Origin: Hirundichthys speculiger
Lineage: Eukaryota; Chordata; Actinopteri; Beloniformes; Exocoetidae
Reading direction: 5' to 3'
NCBI GenBank assembly: GCA_018398805.1
Contig: JAGFBZ010002264.1
Span: forward strand, 1-64,000
Length of the DNA: 64,000 bases
Shown: piece by piece, positions 33,198-45,311 of the stretch
Position numbering within the stretch: the stretch's first letter is position 1
How the letters are laid out: each line of letters starts with the position of its first letter
The notes under the pieces: generated by a model
Told to the model about the DNA's origin: nothing
The model's database searches: none
What the model saw: only the letters and a program-made list of their open reading frames with translations
Made by a program: the position numbers and the translations under genes

Positions 33198-33585
33198 CAA
33201 CTGGGCTTTGAATGCAAAATACGAGATTGGAGCATTGCAACTTTGCTTAAGCTTCACAGAGAAATCTATGAAATATGTTGCTCTTTAAGGCAGCTGCGCT
33301 GAATGTCTTGAAGGTGAAGGTGACCGAGTCATGGAGTCAGACCGGGTTCAGGTGTCCCGCTCCGAGCGTCAACGTTCCAGCTTTCAGGACGAAGCTATTT
33401 CAGGAGTAAGAAATCACGCAGTTCCTCGACTGACCACCGGGGGCTGGCTTCATGACGCTGGGTTATATATGTGCGTGTTGAGCGCGTCATCTGTGTCCGT
33501 CTCTATAGAGTTTGAAGGGGGTGATGTCATTTGCGTCCCACCGTCAGCCAATGAGATCGCAGACGAATTCAAAGCACGCGGACCG
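33198..33585. other. Sequence between two mobile elements, nothing firm
   Basis: A 97-codon plus-strand frame starts at 33331 but shows no recognisable domain; part may be internal sequence of the next element. Confidence 0.35.
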
Positions 33586-33833
33586 GGGTCAACAAATAAG
33601 GTAACACTTGTCATAATAAGTTAAGATGACGGTAGAATAACACTTAACTGGTTTGTTTTATTACTTTTTAATGATTTTAAATCATGTCATTGATATTTTA
33701 CAGTAATTAAAAACATATTTAAAAAAGATCGAGGATTTAAAACATACTTGTAACTTTAATGACGTCTCACGGCCCACCTGCAGTACCACGAAGGCCCACA
33801 AGGGGGCCGCGGCCCACACTTTGGGAATCACTG
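33586..33833 (-). mobile_element. Partial hAT/Charlie-like element, inverted relative of 15451-15832
   Basis: The right end CCCACACTTTGGGAATCACTG is the complement of the left end at 15451. Similarity runs back through AAGATCGAGGATTTAAAAC to GTCAACAAATAAGG. The other terminus is not recognisable, so the left boundary is where similarity ends. Confidence 0.68.
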
Positions 33834-36249
33834 GTCTTAAGTACAGTTATAGTTCTTTAATTCCTTATATCCATTTGTAGCACCTCATTTTTCATACTTA
33901 CATTTCGTGTCTTTATTTAGATATGAACATTTTGGAGTTATTAGGAGATCACTCTGCAACTAGTGAGGCCGACAGTTTAATAGGTGTGTATTTGTGTTTG
34001 TGTTTGTGGTCGGCAACAACAGCAGCCAGGTGTGTTCTGGCCGTTGACCCTCAGCAGCACCTTCGGTCCCTCAGGTGTCCCTCTACACACAAATTTGCTC
34101 CCTCTTTGCTCGCCCTCTTGACTCTTTCCCGCTCAGATTTTATTTGCTTGTTATTTCTTGCAGAGAACGCGGAAACGTCCCAAAGTCACCGGACGACAAG
34201 GTCAATAGTTTCCTGACGTCGCGTCGCAGCCTCCTGAGAGCACTTCTGAAAAAAGACACAACACCGAAAAGCACTTCAGAAGTGCTTTCTGGAGGATTAA
34301 AGTCAACGGAGGCGACTGAATAGCTATTATATCATGATTCAAAAAGCAGGTATTACACCTTCTCCTGTGTATTTCTACATATTTGTGTTGTCGGCACATT
34401 AAATGGTTGTTATCGTCTGTTGCATTGTAGCAGATATATCCAGGATGGGCGTATCGAATGGACACTTGTTTATTAAGTTCTCTCAAGTTTTAAGCTTTTT
34501 TTTTTCACTATAAATGTAAAATAAATGCCATAAAATATACCAAATTTTAAGTTTATCACATCCTCTGAAAATAAATAAATAAAAATAGCTTTGATGTTTG
34601 TTCCCGGACAGCCCAGTCTGCAGTAAAAGCGTTTGCCGGTGAGTCTGGTTCTCACAGATGAGACTCAGGTGGAGATAATCGAGTCAATCAGAGGTGAAGG
34701 CAGGCGGGAAAACAGAGGAGACCAGGAGTTAAAATAATAACAAAAGCTACAGAGGCTTTACAGAAAACACAAGAGAACCATAGAAACCACAGGAAATGAT
34801 GAAAATGAACATGTTAGCTATTATTACATGAAAAACTCAAAAGGATGATTGCAGCCCTTCTTAGCTTTTCCAAGAAAAGAAAGACAAATGAGAGAAAGAA
34901 TAATGGACTGCTGATAGTTCTGACATCACCACAAATGTTGATGACAACCATATTTAATTTATCTATTTAGTTAATTTTCTGTCTTTAAGTCATCGTAACG
35001 GTTCTGCTGTGGATGGACGGTAACGCTGATTTAGTGGGCTGTGTGTTTTATTTTGTTATGGTTTGCGTTTGCTTCAAAGATAAAATAAAATAAAATAAAT
35101 TAACAAAAAGAGGAAAATAATAAGGAAAAATAAAGGCATAAATAAACAAATAAATTAAACTTTTGGGGAAAAAAATCTTTAAATAATAATGTCATTTACA
35201 AAGAAAAAAAACTATTAACAAATGTACACATACATAACAGTGGAAGCATAAATAAACCAAATTGTTTTATTTTTGTTTATAGTTTTGTCATTTATGTTCA
35301 TTTAAATAAACATACATTTATATTTCGACAAATATTCATTATTTTATTTATTTAATTTGTATTATTTATTCATTTATGGACGTTCTCATTTTTCACAATT
35401 ATTTTAATTGTTATTTTGCAGATTCATTTTTTTCCTTGTCATTCCTATTGTTCCATACCAATGAGGCAGCGCGAAGTTATTTCCTGTTGTTTGCTGTAAA
35501 CTGATATAACTATAATCAAACAGGTGCTAAATCCAGTTTTATTGCTCTGATTTGCTGCTTAATTCCTCTCACAACACTTTCAAGGCTCCACGAGTAAGAT
35601 TTATGGGTTCAGAGGGGTAGAAATATAATATTCATGATTATGTTTGAATTAGAGCAGAACTGTGTAAAAAATTAAATAAATAAATTTAAAAAGCAAAATT
35701 CATCGTGTGAAAAATAATAAGTTAGAAGTAAAACCTGAGTTTCTGAATGCGAGAGAATAGTTTTTAGTAAAAAATTTGACTTTTGCTTTTCCAGCTTCAT
35801 CAGCCTGTGACCTGAGTGTAATTAAACGTGTAAAAGTGTCACTTCAGAACCATAAAGACCTTGAAGGATTTCCAACGCAGCAGCGTCCAGACAGCGGAGC
35901 CTCAGCTGGCTGATAAAACGCCTCAGGACATTAAATCTGCTCATTTACTCTGACGACCTGCCTCCTCGTTCCTCATCGCTCCCTTTCTGACTCTTTGATG
36001 AGGCTGCGTTTTCTTCTGTTCTGCTGCAGAAGCGTCTTTGCTATCAGCATCCAAGCTGAGGAAACCTTTTTTTTTTTTTTTTTTTTTTTTGAGTGTCCGC
36101 CAGCTTCCCACCATCTGTCTCCACCTGTCCAGCAGGTGGGAGGAGGTGCTGCATGATAATCTGATGTTGCTGCTGCAGCTCACTGGCGAGGAAACAGGAG
36201 CAGATTAACACCTGCAAGATAAAGTAAAGAAACCGTCCTGTTATATATA
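33834..36249. other. Intergenic AT-rich sequence with one possible exon pair
   Basis: 33922-33984 and 34164-34215 could be joined by a GTGTGT donor and a TTCTTGCAG acceptor to give a short frame (see findings). 35060-35420 is rich in AAATAAA repeats. A 24-T tract is at 36067-36090. Confidence 0.35.
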
Positions 36250-36858
36250 CACTCATCCCTTATTTTACACAAAAATCAAAATCCGCTACCTGGAGGTGGA
36301 GCCCTCCGAGCCTTAATACTGTGTTTAAAATATGTTTTAAAACCCCAAAAAAGTAGCGAAACAAGACAAAGGCTCAACTGTGGTCTTTCTGTTTCCTTCA
36401 CAGCCTCTGGTCTCTGAACCGTAGTAAACAAACCGCTGCTATTGTGCTATTTTTGGCTCGTAATTAGCGGCTAACACGCTAACAACAACAAAAGAAAAAG
36501 TCCGGTTTTCTCTGCATGGAACGGGAACTTTATTCTGTCACTGCAGGAACTTGTAACATCACACAGGTTGTATTGTTGGGCTCCTGTCGGTTAACAGAGA
36601 ATGTAAATCTATACAAGGACACGCTAACACACCCAACACACTCCATTACCCATAAGGCCATAAGGCCATGTACCTTCCCCTTAAAGGGGGCCAGGCTGGC
36701 TCACAACATTTCTTCACTGTGAGAGAACGCGCACAACATCCTGTGATGTTTCCGCGATTTTTTAAATTCTTTTTTTTAAATTATATTATACATTTCTGAA
36801 AAATCTGCGAATAACTAAAACCGCGGAACTTAAAGCGTGAATTGGCGAGGGATCACTG
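36250..36858. mobile_element. Mariner/Tigger-like MITE, copy 1
   Basis: Ends CACTCATCCCTTATTTTACA and GGCGAGGGATCACTG with TA on both sides (36248-36249 and 36859-36860). The right terminal zone AATCTGCGAATAACTAAAAC and CCGCGGAAC is typical of the CAGTGATCCCTCGC terminus family. The body is shared with 46507-47116. No transposase. Confidence 0.8.
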
Positions 36859-36860
36859 TA

Positions 36861-37379
36861 CGCCATAGTGATCTTTCAGTGCTCCGGTGTCATTTCAAAT
36901 CATTCACAAGCATCATTAAATCTGATCGATAGACGACGGCTGACGTTTAGATGAATTACAACTAAACGAGGCTGCAGAAAGAGTTTTTACCTTGATGCGT
37001 GTTTTTCTTTTTTTTTTTATTTCTGAGCAGCTGCTGCAAGCCGGTGAAGTCTGAGCTCTTCTGAGCATCTGTCCCTGCAAGCTGATTACCCTGGGGGGGG
37101 GGGGCAACCCACCTCCACCCGCCATCCACAGCTGCTGCTTTGATTAAAAGCTGAGCGCGGGTCCGCTGCTCTTCCCGCCCTCGTGAAAGTTCACCTGTGC
37201 AGAGGGAGCAACGTGATCTGAAGGAGGCAGGTGAGGTGGCTGGATGCATCTGGAGGTTTTTAATGTCCACGTGTGATGAAACAACGACCACCGTGACTGT
37301 TTACCGCCTCACACGTCAAGGACAAACCATCACTGGCCAAACGCCCTCCCATAAAACTCATTAAATTTATACTCTAAAA
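36861..37379. other. Intergenic sequence, no gene seen
   Basis: Nothing recognised. Confidence 0.45.
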
Positions 37380-37539
37380 TAGAGGGTTTTTACCTACGTC
37401 ACATTTTGGTCAGCGACCCGGATGCGCGGCCATCTTGGAGGTACTCGGATGTAAACACACCGCTGGATCAATGCTAACGACCGTGGATAAAGGATGGATA
37501 AACAACAGAAAAGCTCTTCAAAAGGCGTTACAGACGCAA

Positions 37540-37828
37540 AAACATCCAGAGAAGGACTTGGTCCAACGGGAAAGGGAACCATATTCTGAAAGTTGTCGGT
37601 GGTTCCGATCCGTACGAGTTAGCTCCCTCGTCTTGGAGCAATGACGAGCCGGAGAGCCTCCCTTCGATTGCAAACCCCAACATCGTAAACTACCTGGTTT
37701 TCTCACCAAGCCCATACACAACAGAAGATCTTAAATCTTACAAAAGTTTGGACCAGATGGTCTGTGGATGGTCGAGAGAGCTGCAGTATCATTTTAAGAA
37801 CTGTGTTGCTAGTGTAGCTAGGTGGTAG
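37540..37828 (+). pseudogene. YqaJ-type companion protein of ISL2EU-like element, N-terminal fragment
   Basis: The frame reads KVVGGSDPYELAPSSWSNDE, then NPNIVNYLVF, YTTEDLKSYKSLDQMVCGW and stops at 37826-37828. The order DPY, W, P-(N/D)-I-V-N-Y-L and YT-E-LK-YKSL-GW is the conserved N-terminal block that precedes the YqaJ nuclease domain in these transposon proteins. The nuclease itself is absent. The start codon is not fixed because the region upstream is frame-ambiguous. Confidence 0.6.
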
Positions 37829-37924
37829 CTTGATATTATCATTAGACTAGAAATTAAGAGCTTTTTTTCCTTGATAATTGTTCATGTGTGAAATTAAGAG
37901 CTAACAACATTTCACTTAACTTAC

Positions 37925-38136
37925 CTGACACGAAATGGGCCGAACAAATTCGGATGATTTTTGCCACGCAGGTCTTGGTTTAGCTTTGCTAACCACAAGC
38001 GCCTCCTTTCCTCTGACAACTTCTAGCATTGTTCTCCCTGATTTTTAATAACCTTTGGAAGTCTATAAAACTCCAAGTGTCTTTCGCGGTCTGTCCGGTT
38101 GGTACAGCCCAAAACACGGCAATAATTTACCACTTT
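37925..38136 (-). pseudogene. THAP-domain first exon of ISL2EU-like element
   Basis: The minus strand reads VVNYCRVLGCTNRTDRERHL, then FYRLPKVIKNQGE, one in-frame stop (TAG), KLSEERRRLWLAKLNQDL and FGPFRVR ending at a GTAAGT donor (AG|GTAAGT, complement ending at 37924). The CRVLGC spacing (C-x4-C), the FY-LP block and the RR-W-A-N block are the THAP zinc-finger signature. The later C-x2-H would be on the next, missing exon. Confidence 0.72.
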
Positions 38137-38241
38137 CAATGAAGACGTCCGATTTACTCCAGTGTGTGCGCTTTGTTTACGTTGCCGCGTGCCTCCAAGA
38201 TGGCGACTTCCGGTTGGATGACGCGCCGTGAAAACCGACTA

Positions 38242-38767
38242 TAGACGCGCGTGAGCTGAGGAGGTTAACCAGTCATTTCCTTGTGTTATGGTAATGAAAC
38301 CCAGAATGACACCTCATAAGCCTAAATCTTCCTTACTAGTCGCTTAAAACAAGAGAAAATAAATCCATATGGCTTCTCTGGCTTTTTAGGGATGCACCCT
38401 GATGAGGTCACGACCCGCAGCTATAGAAGGACGCCATCGTCGCGAGCCGTCACTCAACAGTTCGGTCCGGAAAGTTTCCCGCTAGGAAGAAAAGCTCCAC
38501 AGGAGATGAGTCTGTTGTTCATCCAGGCCTTCACAAAATCACATCTTCATGGACCAATGAGACGAACCTCAATATCTGTCTGCGCCTCCGATACCCAATT
38601 ACCTCGGCCGCATCCGACGGAAACGAGAATTAACCTTTGGCTACGTGGCATTTCTGGAACCGGGCATCAATCTCATCGACTCCTGAGCAACGCGCCGCTT
38701 ATTTCTGAAGTTTACTTTCGGTCCGTGCGAGTTCGGCTCTTCTGAGTTGTTTCACACAGAACGGCAG
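38242..38767. other. Intergenic sequence, no gene seen
   Basis: A 117-codon frame at 38392-38745 has no recognisable domain. Confidence 0.4.
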
Positions 38768-39230
38768 CACACTGGAAAAAAGGCCACTCCAAAAATAAGT
38801 TTAAAAAAAACTTAATACAAGATATTTTTTGCTTGTAATAAGCAAAAAAATCTGTCAATGGAACAAGTGAAAATTCGCTTAATAAGATTTCATGAAATAA
38901 GACAATATATTTAAGCCTGACAAGATCTTGAAATTAGCTTAAAAATCTTATGACATGTTAAAAAAAACTTGTTTAATCTGAGATATTCAATTCAATTCAA
39001 TTTTATTTATATAGCGTCTGTTACAATGACAATTGTCTCAAATGTGACTCAAAACAAGATGTTTTCAAGACTATTTCACTTAACAAGATATTCAAGATGC
39101 ACTGTCTAAAAACAAGTTCCTATATCTCACTGAAATGTTACTCTTTAGGTGATTGTGTCTTATATTAAGTGTGATTGGAAAAATATACTTGGTAAGATTT
39201 CTGTTTTTCTGTTGTTCAGTCAAAGAGGCG
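38768..39230. repeat. Dispersed AAGATT-rich teleost MITE, interrupted by a LINE tail
   Basis: Repeated motifs such as TTGCTTGTAATAAGCAAA, AACAAGATGTTTTCAAGAC and TTAACAAGATATTCAAGATG are typical of a fish MITE family. Boundaries are approximate. 38996-39040 inside it is a LINE 3' fragment. Confidence 0.45.
38996..39040 (-). mobile_element. Very short 5'-truncated LINE copy
   Basis: TTCAATTCAATTCAATT followed by TTATTTATATAGCGTCTG and TTACAATGACAATTGTCTC is the same 3' end as at 54413-54470, cut off after about 45 bp. Extreme 5' truncation is usual for LINEs. Confidence 0.65.
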
Positions 39231-41784
39231 TAAACTCTCTTACTCTATTTATGACCGACGACAGCTTCTGACCTTTACTATCTTTTTTTATTTTATTTTC
39301 TGACGCACTCATATCTGCAATAAAGCAGATCCAGCGAGCACATGCACAGAGAAGCTCCAGTTATGAGTCTAAATAGGGAAAAGATGACAAAGATAATGGA
39401 TGGATGTTGTTTCCCCTGAACAGTTGTCAGGATGTGAAATCTAGACTTTATTTTTCTCTATTTTTTGTCAGCTTTGAAAAACCGGATGTGGCCCCTCAGG
39501 ATTAACCTGAACCTGCAGGTCTGGTTGCATCACCGTCATCGTCACCTGACAATCCAGAACCTTCTGTGTTTGGTCTCCTGACACCGAATCAGCTGGAGGA
39601 TGAGCGAGTTTATCTCCACAGCTGAGGTGCTTCACATCCTGGAGGATTATTAAAGACTCCGGACTCCTTTAATAAGTTTGCATCCACATCGGAAAATGAA
39701 ACTTTCTCTCTCTTTAATGCAAACTAAATCTATGCTGAAATCGATCTGGAGTAAACTGGAGCGTAAAAACCCACCTGCAGCACCGGGGGACTGATCCATC
39801 TGCAGCAGATATTGATGCAGCTGCCGTTTGAAATCTTTGCATCTCTGGGCTCCAGTTTGCACGTGAAGAGCAACTTTACGCTTCGCGATGTTTGACCGTT
39901 TGACCGTTTGACCTGCAGGTCGACGTTTGAGGTTTGAACGAATGATGGCTGTGAAGACGGTTCTGATGCAAGAAAAGCAACGAAAAATCACAATTATAGT
40001 CGTGCAGACACTTTCAGGCTTTTCCTTTTAAAGTAAGAAAATAAATTCAGTCTGTCTGTATATGTGTTTTGATAGAAAATAAAAAAACAAGACATATTTG
40101 ATTTAATGTGCATTCCTAAGTTCAAACACGACACGCTCCAAGTGTAATTATGATGATGAATAAATGAATCACTGCAGTGAAGTCTCATCACAGAACCGAA
40201 CAGGCTTGAAATGAACTCCACTAATTGTTTACATTAAATATCAAACGACGTTAAAGTGCTTTTCAGTTTGTTCTCGTGCCGTGACGATACGAGCTATTTG
40301 TTGGGAGCGAAGTACGACGTTATCTGTGGGTAAAACTAAACTCAACGACGACAGACAGATGAAAAAAACTGGCCGGTTTTACTGATGTTATTTTAAAGGG
40401 ACTCCAGAGATTACAAAGCAGTGAGGATGAACCACTGAACCACTAGCCAAACAAATAAAAAAAAGAAAAACTACTTCACTTTTTACAACCCAACTCTGAA
40501 TTCAGTCCTAGTTTTAATGTTTTGCCACCATAAATCATGTTCCAGTGAAAATCTACACCTGATTCACGTAATCCTAAAAGTCTCAAGTGTCAAATCAAAA
40601 TAATTTTTATCTTGGATCTTTTCTCAAAGCTGTAGAATGAACAACAGCTGGACTTTTGACTAAATATACATTTTCTTCTTAATTTTGATCGGATAGTGAC
40701 ATGAATCTCTGAAGTTCTGTGAAGGATCCACAGAGATGTTAGTGACGTTTATCAGTCAAGGACTTCCTGAGCTATGGCCTCGTTCATGTTCTCTATATGG
40801 GGTCACATAGCAGACAAGAGTTATTACATTTAGAGATTTTGACAGGAATTAATACATCTAAAATCAGTTTTATATTACATGAAAAACCCCAATAGCACTG
40901 GTGTGTTTGAAAAAAACCTGCTCTGATATATTACAGAAACATCAGTTCTGGCACCTTAAAATGCTTTTCTAGTGTTTATGTTTTCATTACTTGAATCTAA
41001 AGAGACAGGCACTCCAAGAGTGGAATCATTTTTTGGAGGAAAATTAACTTTTTATTCATGCTATATATACCATCTTTGTTTTTTTTCTGGTCTGGTAATA
41101 TATATATTCTCACTTTCACACTGATACCAGATTTATTGAAATACATACTTGTAGATATATTTCATTTTATTTGGGCGTATCATTTTCAACCAGGGAGCTT
41201 CTTATAAAGATGGATGGGACCCTCTGAGTCCAGACTGAGGATGTGTAGCTCTTTCATATGTATCATTTTAATAAAACCAGATCTGTCGGGGGTCCTGAGG
41301 AGTTCTCAGATCTTCAGCTGTGATCCCTCTGGTCTGCTGAGTCCCATACTGGGCTTTTCCTACTGGGAAACTTCAAACAGAGGCCCCCTGAAGGTTTTAT
41401 GATCGGGTCCCTGAGGCACCTCGACTCTTCTCAACTCTCTCTGAACTCTCTGAAGCGTCTGAGCCTCAAGAGGCAGAGCCGTCATCCGTCCATATGTCGA
41501 AGCGCCGTTGGGGAAGTCCATTTACAAAAGACTCGTCTCAGTAGAGGCACATGTGACCCACAACAACGAGGCGTCTGCAGGGGAACTGATGGAGGAGCGT
41601 CTTCAGACTGAACTGAATACAGAAACTGCTTTCACCTTTTCCCTTCGGGGTTCAACATGGCCGATCGTTGCGTTTTGCATATATTGATTTGGCGCAGGTT
41701 TTACGTCAGATGTCCTTCCTAAAGCACTGGTTACTTTGAGACAGACGCCTTAGCGGCTGGGTTTCTGAAACAGGAATTCGAGGT
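39231..41784. other. Intergenic sequence, no gene seen
   Basis: Short unsupported frames only. Confidence 0.45.
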
Positions 41785-41860
41785 TCAGTGTCTTGCTCAA
41801 GGATACTTCTGTATGTGAAGGAGTTAGGGATCTATCCGGCAACCTTCTGGTGGGGCGGGG
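41785..41860. repeat. Dispersed teleost repeat with TTGCTCAAGG motif
   Basis: GTGTCTTGCTCAAGGATACTT, GTTAGGGATCTATCCGGCAA and CCTTCTGGTGG follow the order of a common fish repeat. Divergent copy. Confidence 0.45.
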
Positions 41861-41871
41861 TCAACTGACTC

Positions 41872-42622
41872 TTGAGGCCAATTCCAATTCCTCTCTTAAC
41901 CCTCAATCTCAACCATCGCCCTTAACCCTCAATTTTTGGCCCTCAATCTAAACCCTCGAAAGTAAGTGTAAGGGTTATCTTGTGACTTAGAAATGGGACG
42001 CCCCTCGAGTGCAGTTACGTCTTCAGACTGAAATGTATCAGAGCCCGTGTTGTCTCTGTATTTCCTGAAATGACTCAGGGATAACATTGAAAAGAGCGCT
42101 GTATATTCTCCAAATAATATTAGCAAATAACACAATAGAGGATACATTATTCAGTCCTCCGTCGCTACACATCAAGGTATACAAGTAACGTGAAGCCGGG
42201 CGGGACCGCCGACGGGACTGGGACTCCCGGCCGGGACCGCCGGTCCGGCAGCAAACATCGTAAAGTAAAAAAATAAATGTTGCGCAACAACGATGTTAAT
42301 CCATGAAAAAAATCTCAAACAAACACAATAAAATGGTTTCGTAAAATTTATATCTTTAAGATATACGAAGATACTTACATTTGTAGCTAGCTTTTTTTGT
42401 CGCCATCATTTTCGAAGATGTCTTGGCTAAATTACCCAGTGCCTTCTGGGTAACCCTTACTACCAAGGGTGGTGTCGGAAAATCTCAATTTTGAGGGCGA
42501 TACAGCCCTCAAACTCGTCCCTCAACTTGACTTGCTAAGAATCGGGACAGCACTTGCCCTTAGCAGGAGCGCACATTTTTGAGATTGAGGGTTGAGGAAG
42601 GAACTAGAATTCACCCTTAGAT
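41872..42622. mobile_element. Probable MITE with AATTCCAATTCC-like termini
   Basis: The left zone (GAGGCCAATTCCAATTCCTC, TTAACCCTCAATCTCAA) and the complement of the right zone (GAATTCTAGTTCCTTCCTC, AACCCTCAATCTCAA) are inverted repeats of about 50 bp. The interior has no long frame. The superfamily and exact ends are unsure. Confidence 0.5.
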
Positions 42623-44264
42623 CATTGCAGCTTAAATTATTGGGGAAAAAAAAAAATTAATGCCCTGAATCCGTTACGAATGCTCTGCTCTCCTGTGTTC
42701 ATAGCCTGATGACATCACAGCCAGCGTTGGCGGGAAACACAGAAGTCTCTCAGTAGATGACAGGGACAGAAGCAGACGTCCAGCCGTTCAGGATCTGGGG
42801 TTTAGAGACACTTCTTCACAGTAACGTGATCCAGATCACACCAGCCGCTGTTGTTGTAGTCTGAAATTCGAGGTGTTCCTGCAACGACGCCCCAGAGAAA
42901 AACACGCTGCCACATTATCAATAATCCCTTGTCAGATCTCCTCACAACGACCGAGAGGTTTAAAGACCCTCCTCCTCATGATTAGCCATCATAACAGAGG
43001 TTAAGAAATACCAGAATTACCAGCTAAAACTCCTTTCACCAGTACAACAAATGAATTCACATGGAATTAATTGCATTATAAATGGATTATAGTTGCATTT
43101 AACTGGACTGTATTTAATGAGGGGCCCCAACTTCAGAAGTAACAGTTCCCCTTCAGAAAAGCCGTCTCCATATTGATTAAAGATAATTCCAGCTGCCGTC
43201 CCTGACGAGGATTCAGCCTCCACGCGCTCCGGCGGACGCCTCGTCACGCCGAAGGAACGTCTTCCTGCCAAAAACGGATTAGTTTCTGGATCTCTGTTCG
43301 ACGGGAGCAGCTTCTGCATCTGTGTCAGTTTTAATCAATAAAGGTGCCCCTTGTATCAGCCGAGCCTTTGGCTAGAAACAGCAAGAATAACCCCCCCCCC
43401 CCCCCCCCCCACCCCCCCCCCCCCCCCCCCCCCCCCCCTGGCTCTGTGAGTAAAAACAATGCAGGTGTGACATGAATGATTAGGTTCTGTAAGATGAGAC
43501 GGGCCTGATGGCTGAGCGGGAGGCCGGCTCCATTTCACTCTTCAGAAAACATGGACAGACAAATAACACAGAATCGATCCGGTGTAATTCCTGGAATGAG
43601 ACAGACCCGGAGCAAAAGTGGTGAAACCGGAGGAGGAGGAGGAGGAGGAAAAAACAAAAGCTTTGGTTGAGTGTACAGCTGAGAGGGAGCTGGAAATGAG
43701 CCTCAAAGACGGAATAACAGCTGGAAGCTCACCTTTGAGAAGTTCTCAGAAGCTTCCGGGCTCTAAAGGGGATCATCCTTAGATGCACCTCGAAGATCTG
43801 AACTCGTGGAGAGACGGTCCGGCAGATGTTCAGAGATCCTCACTTGGACCTGGAAAAGTTGGAATGATGAGGCAACAGCAGTTTGTTTCCAAGATTTTCC
43901 TACAAGGATTTGGACTTGGATCCGTCTCACCCCGTCATGGACCGTTTTCTCTCCTCCAGCAGTAGACGGACGAAAAAACTGTGAGTTTCGTCGACAGTTT
44001 CCATCCAGTATGCTTTTTTTTTTAATATCATGTATTTCATCTTATATATCTATCTATATTGAAGTTTGGTGACTGGACCCGCTACCAATTAATCTAATTA
44101 GCTGTCCGATGCTCCTCCCTTGGATCTGGAGGAGGAGTTGATATTCTGAGGAAGCCTGAATCTTTGACTTTATGAGATTTTGTCATCATCGGGGATTATT
44201 AATCTCATATCTGGGCTAACAGGCATAAATCTGAAAATATTACTGCTGCAGCTATTAGAGCTGA
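42623..44264. other. Intergenic sequence with a long C tract
   Basis: 43391-43438 is 20 C, one A and 27 C. GGA repeats lie at 43631-43649. No gene is recognised. Confidence 0.45.
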
Positions 44265-44272
44265 GTTAGAGC

Positions 44273-45303
44273 TAGGGGTTCACGATAACAGGAAATTATG
44301 ACGTCATTCCGATAAGTCCGATATCACGACGAATAGCCCCGATAACATTTATATTTCTGTCAACACAGCAGTGACTCGCTCGCTCCCTCTGAGCCTTGAA
44401 TGACCAGCAGTGAATGTTATGTTCAAGTGACGTCGGCATAATCAGAAAAACGATTTCTCGATAAGGAAAATCAAGAATACCCCCTCATGCCAGAAAACAA
44501 CTCGTTAACTCGGTCATAATTTTAGTAGTTGCTGACTTTAATTGATATTCGCAGTATTTTCCCACATGTTACACATAAAAAAAGAAAAAAGTAGAAAAGT
44601 TTGAAATAACGACTAGCAAACGAGGGAACGGAGGAATTTACGTTACACCTTGAATGCAGCCTGCAGCACAGCGCTGATCACAACAAACATGGCGGCGTAG
44701 ACTACGTTAAAGTTTCAGAAGAAGATAGTTTGGTGGTTATTTGTGACGAATCCTCCGAGTGAATTCTACGAGGAGGGAAGCACAAGCTTTAATACGTAAA
44801 ACCTGATCAGCCACCTACAACATAACAATCGCTTCTATGGAGTTTTGAAATCACGCTAACGTGAGCTAACGGAAGCTAATGCTAACATTCACAAGCCAGC
44901 AGCAGTCTCTCCTCTCCCTCATTCCTCTCATCTAAAGCTTCCATGAGATTAAAAAATAAAAACTACTGAACCTCATTTACTTTAATTAAATGTATTAATT
45001 TAAATGGAACCATAAGCCAAAATCCTTTAAATGTTAATCTTTTTCAGTTTATTTTTTATATCAGTCAGTAATGAACCTTATTTAAGTTGATGTGAGATAT
45101 CAAATAGGTTTGTTTGATAGCTTTACGAAAATGTCGGAGAGGCTTGTCAATAGTTTTTCATTGGAAAAAATAAATATCTGTTCATTTAAAAAGTCAAAAC
45201 TATTTTTGATTTTGTTCATAATATTGATGTAATGATCTTAGGTATATGTGTGTGTTATCGGTTATCGGTATCGGTTTTAAAAAACAGTTATCGTGCATCC
45301 CTA
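44273..45303. mobile_element. hAT element, complete, same family as the grin2c intron copy
   Basis: Ends TAGGGGTTCACGATAACAGG and CAGTTATCGTGCATCCCTA, flanked by an exact 8-bp duplication GTTAGAGC (44265-44272 and 45304-45311). 1031 bp with no transposase frame. The left 490 bp are the inverted counterpart of 1-495. Confidence 0.92.
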
Positions 45304-45311
45304 GTTAGAGC

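Larger units (their letters stand above)
37380..38241. mobile_element. ISL2EU-like (PIF/Harbinger relative) element, internal deletion derivative
   Basis: Imperfect inverted ends: TAGAGGGTTTTTACCTACGTC at left and, complemented, TAGTCGGTTTTCACGGCGCGTC at right, each followed by a GCCATCTTGGAGG block. Between them the first exons of two convergent genes remain: a YqaJ-type companion protein on plus and a THAP protein on minus. This two-gene content is what is known of ISL2EU elements; the central part, including the transposase core, is missing. The target duplication was not resolved. Confidence 0.68.
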
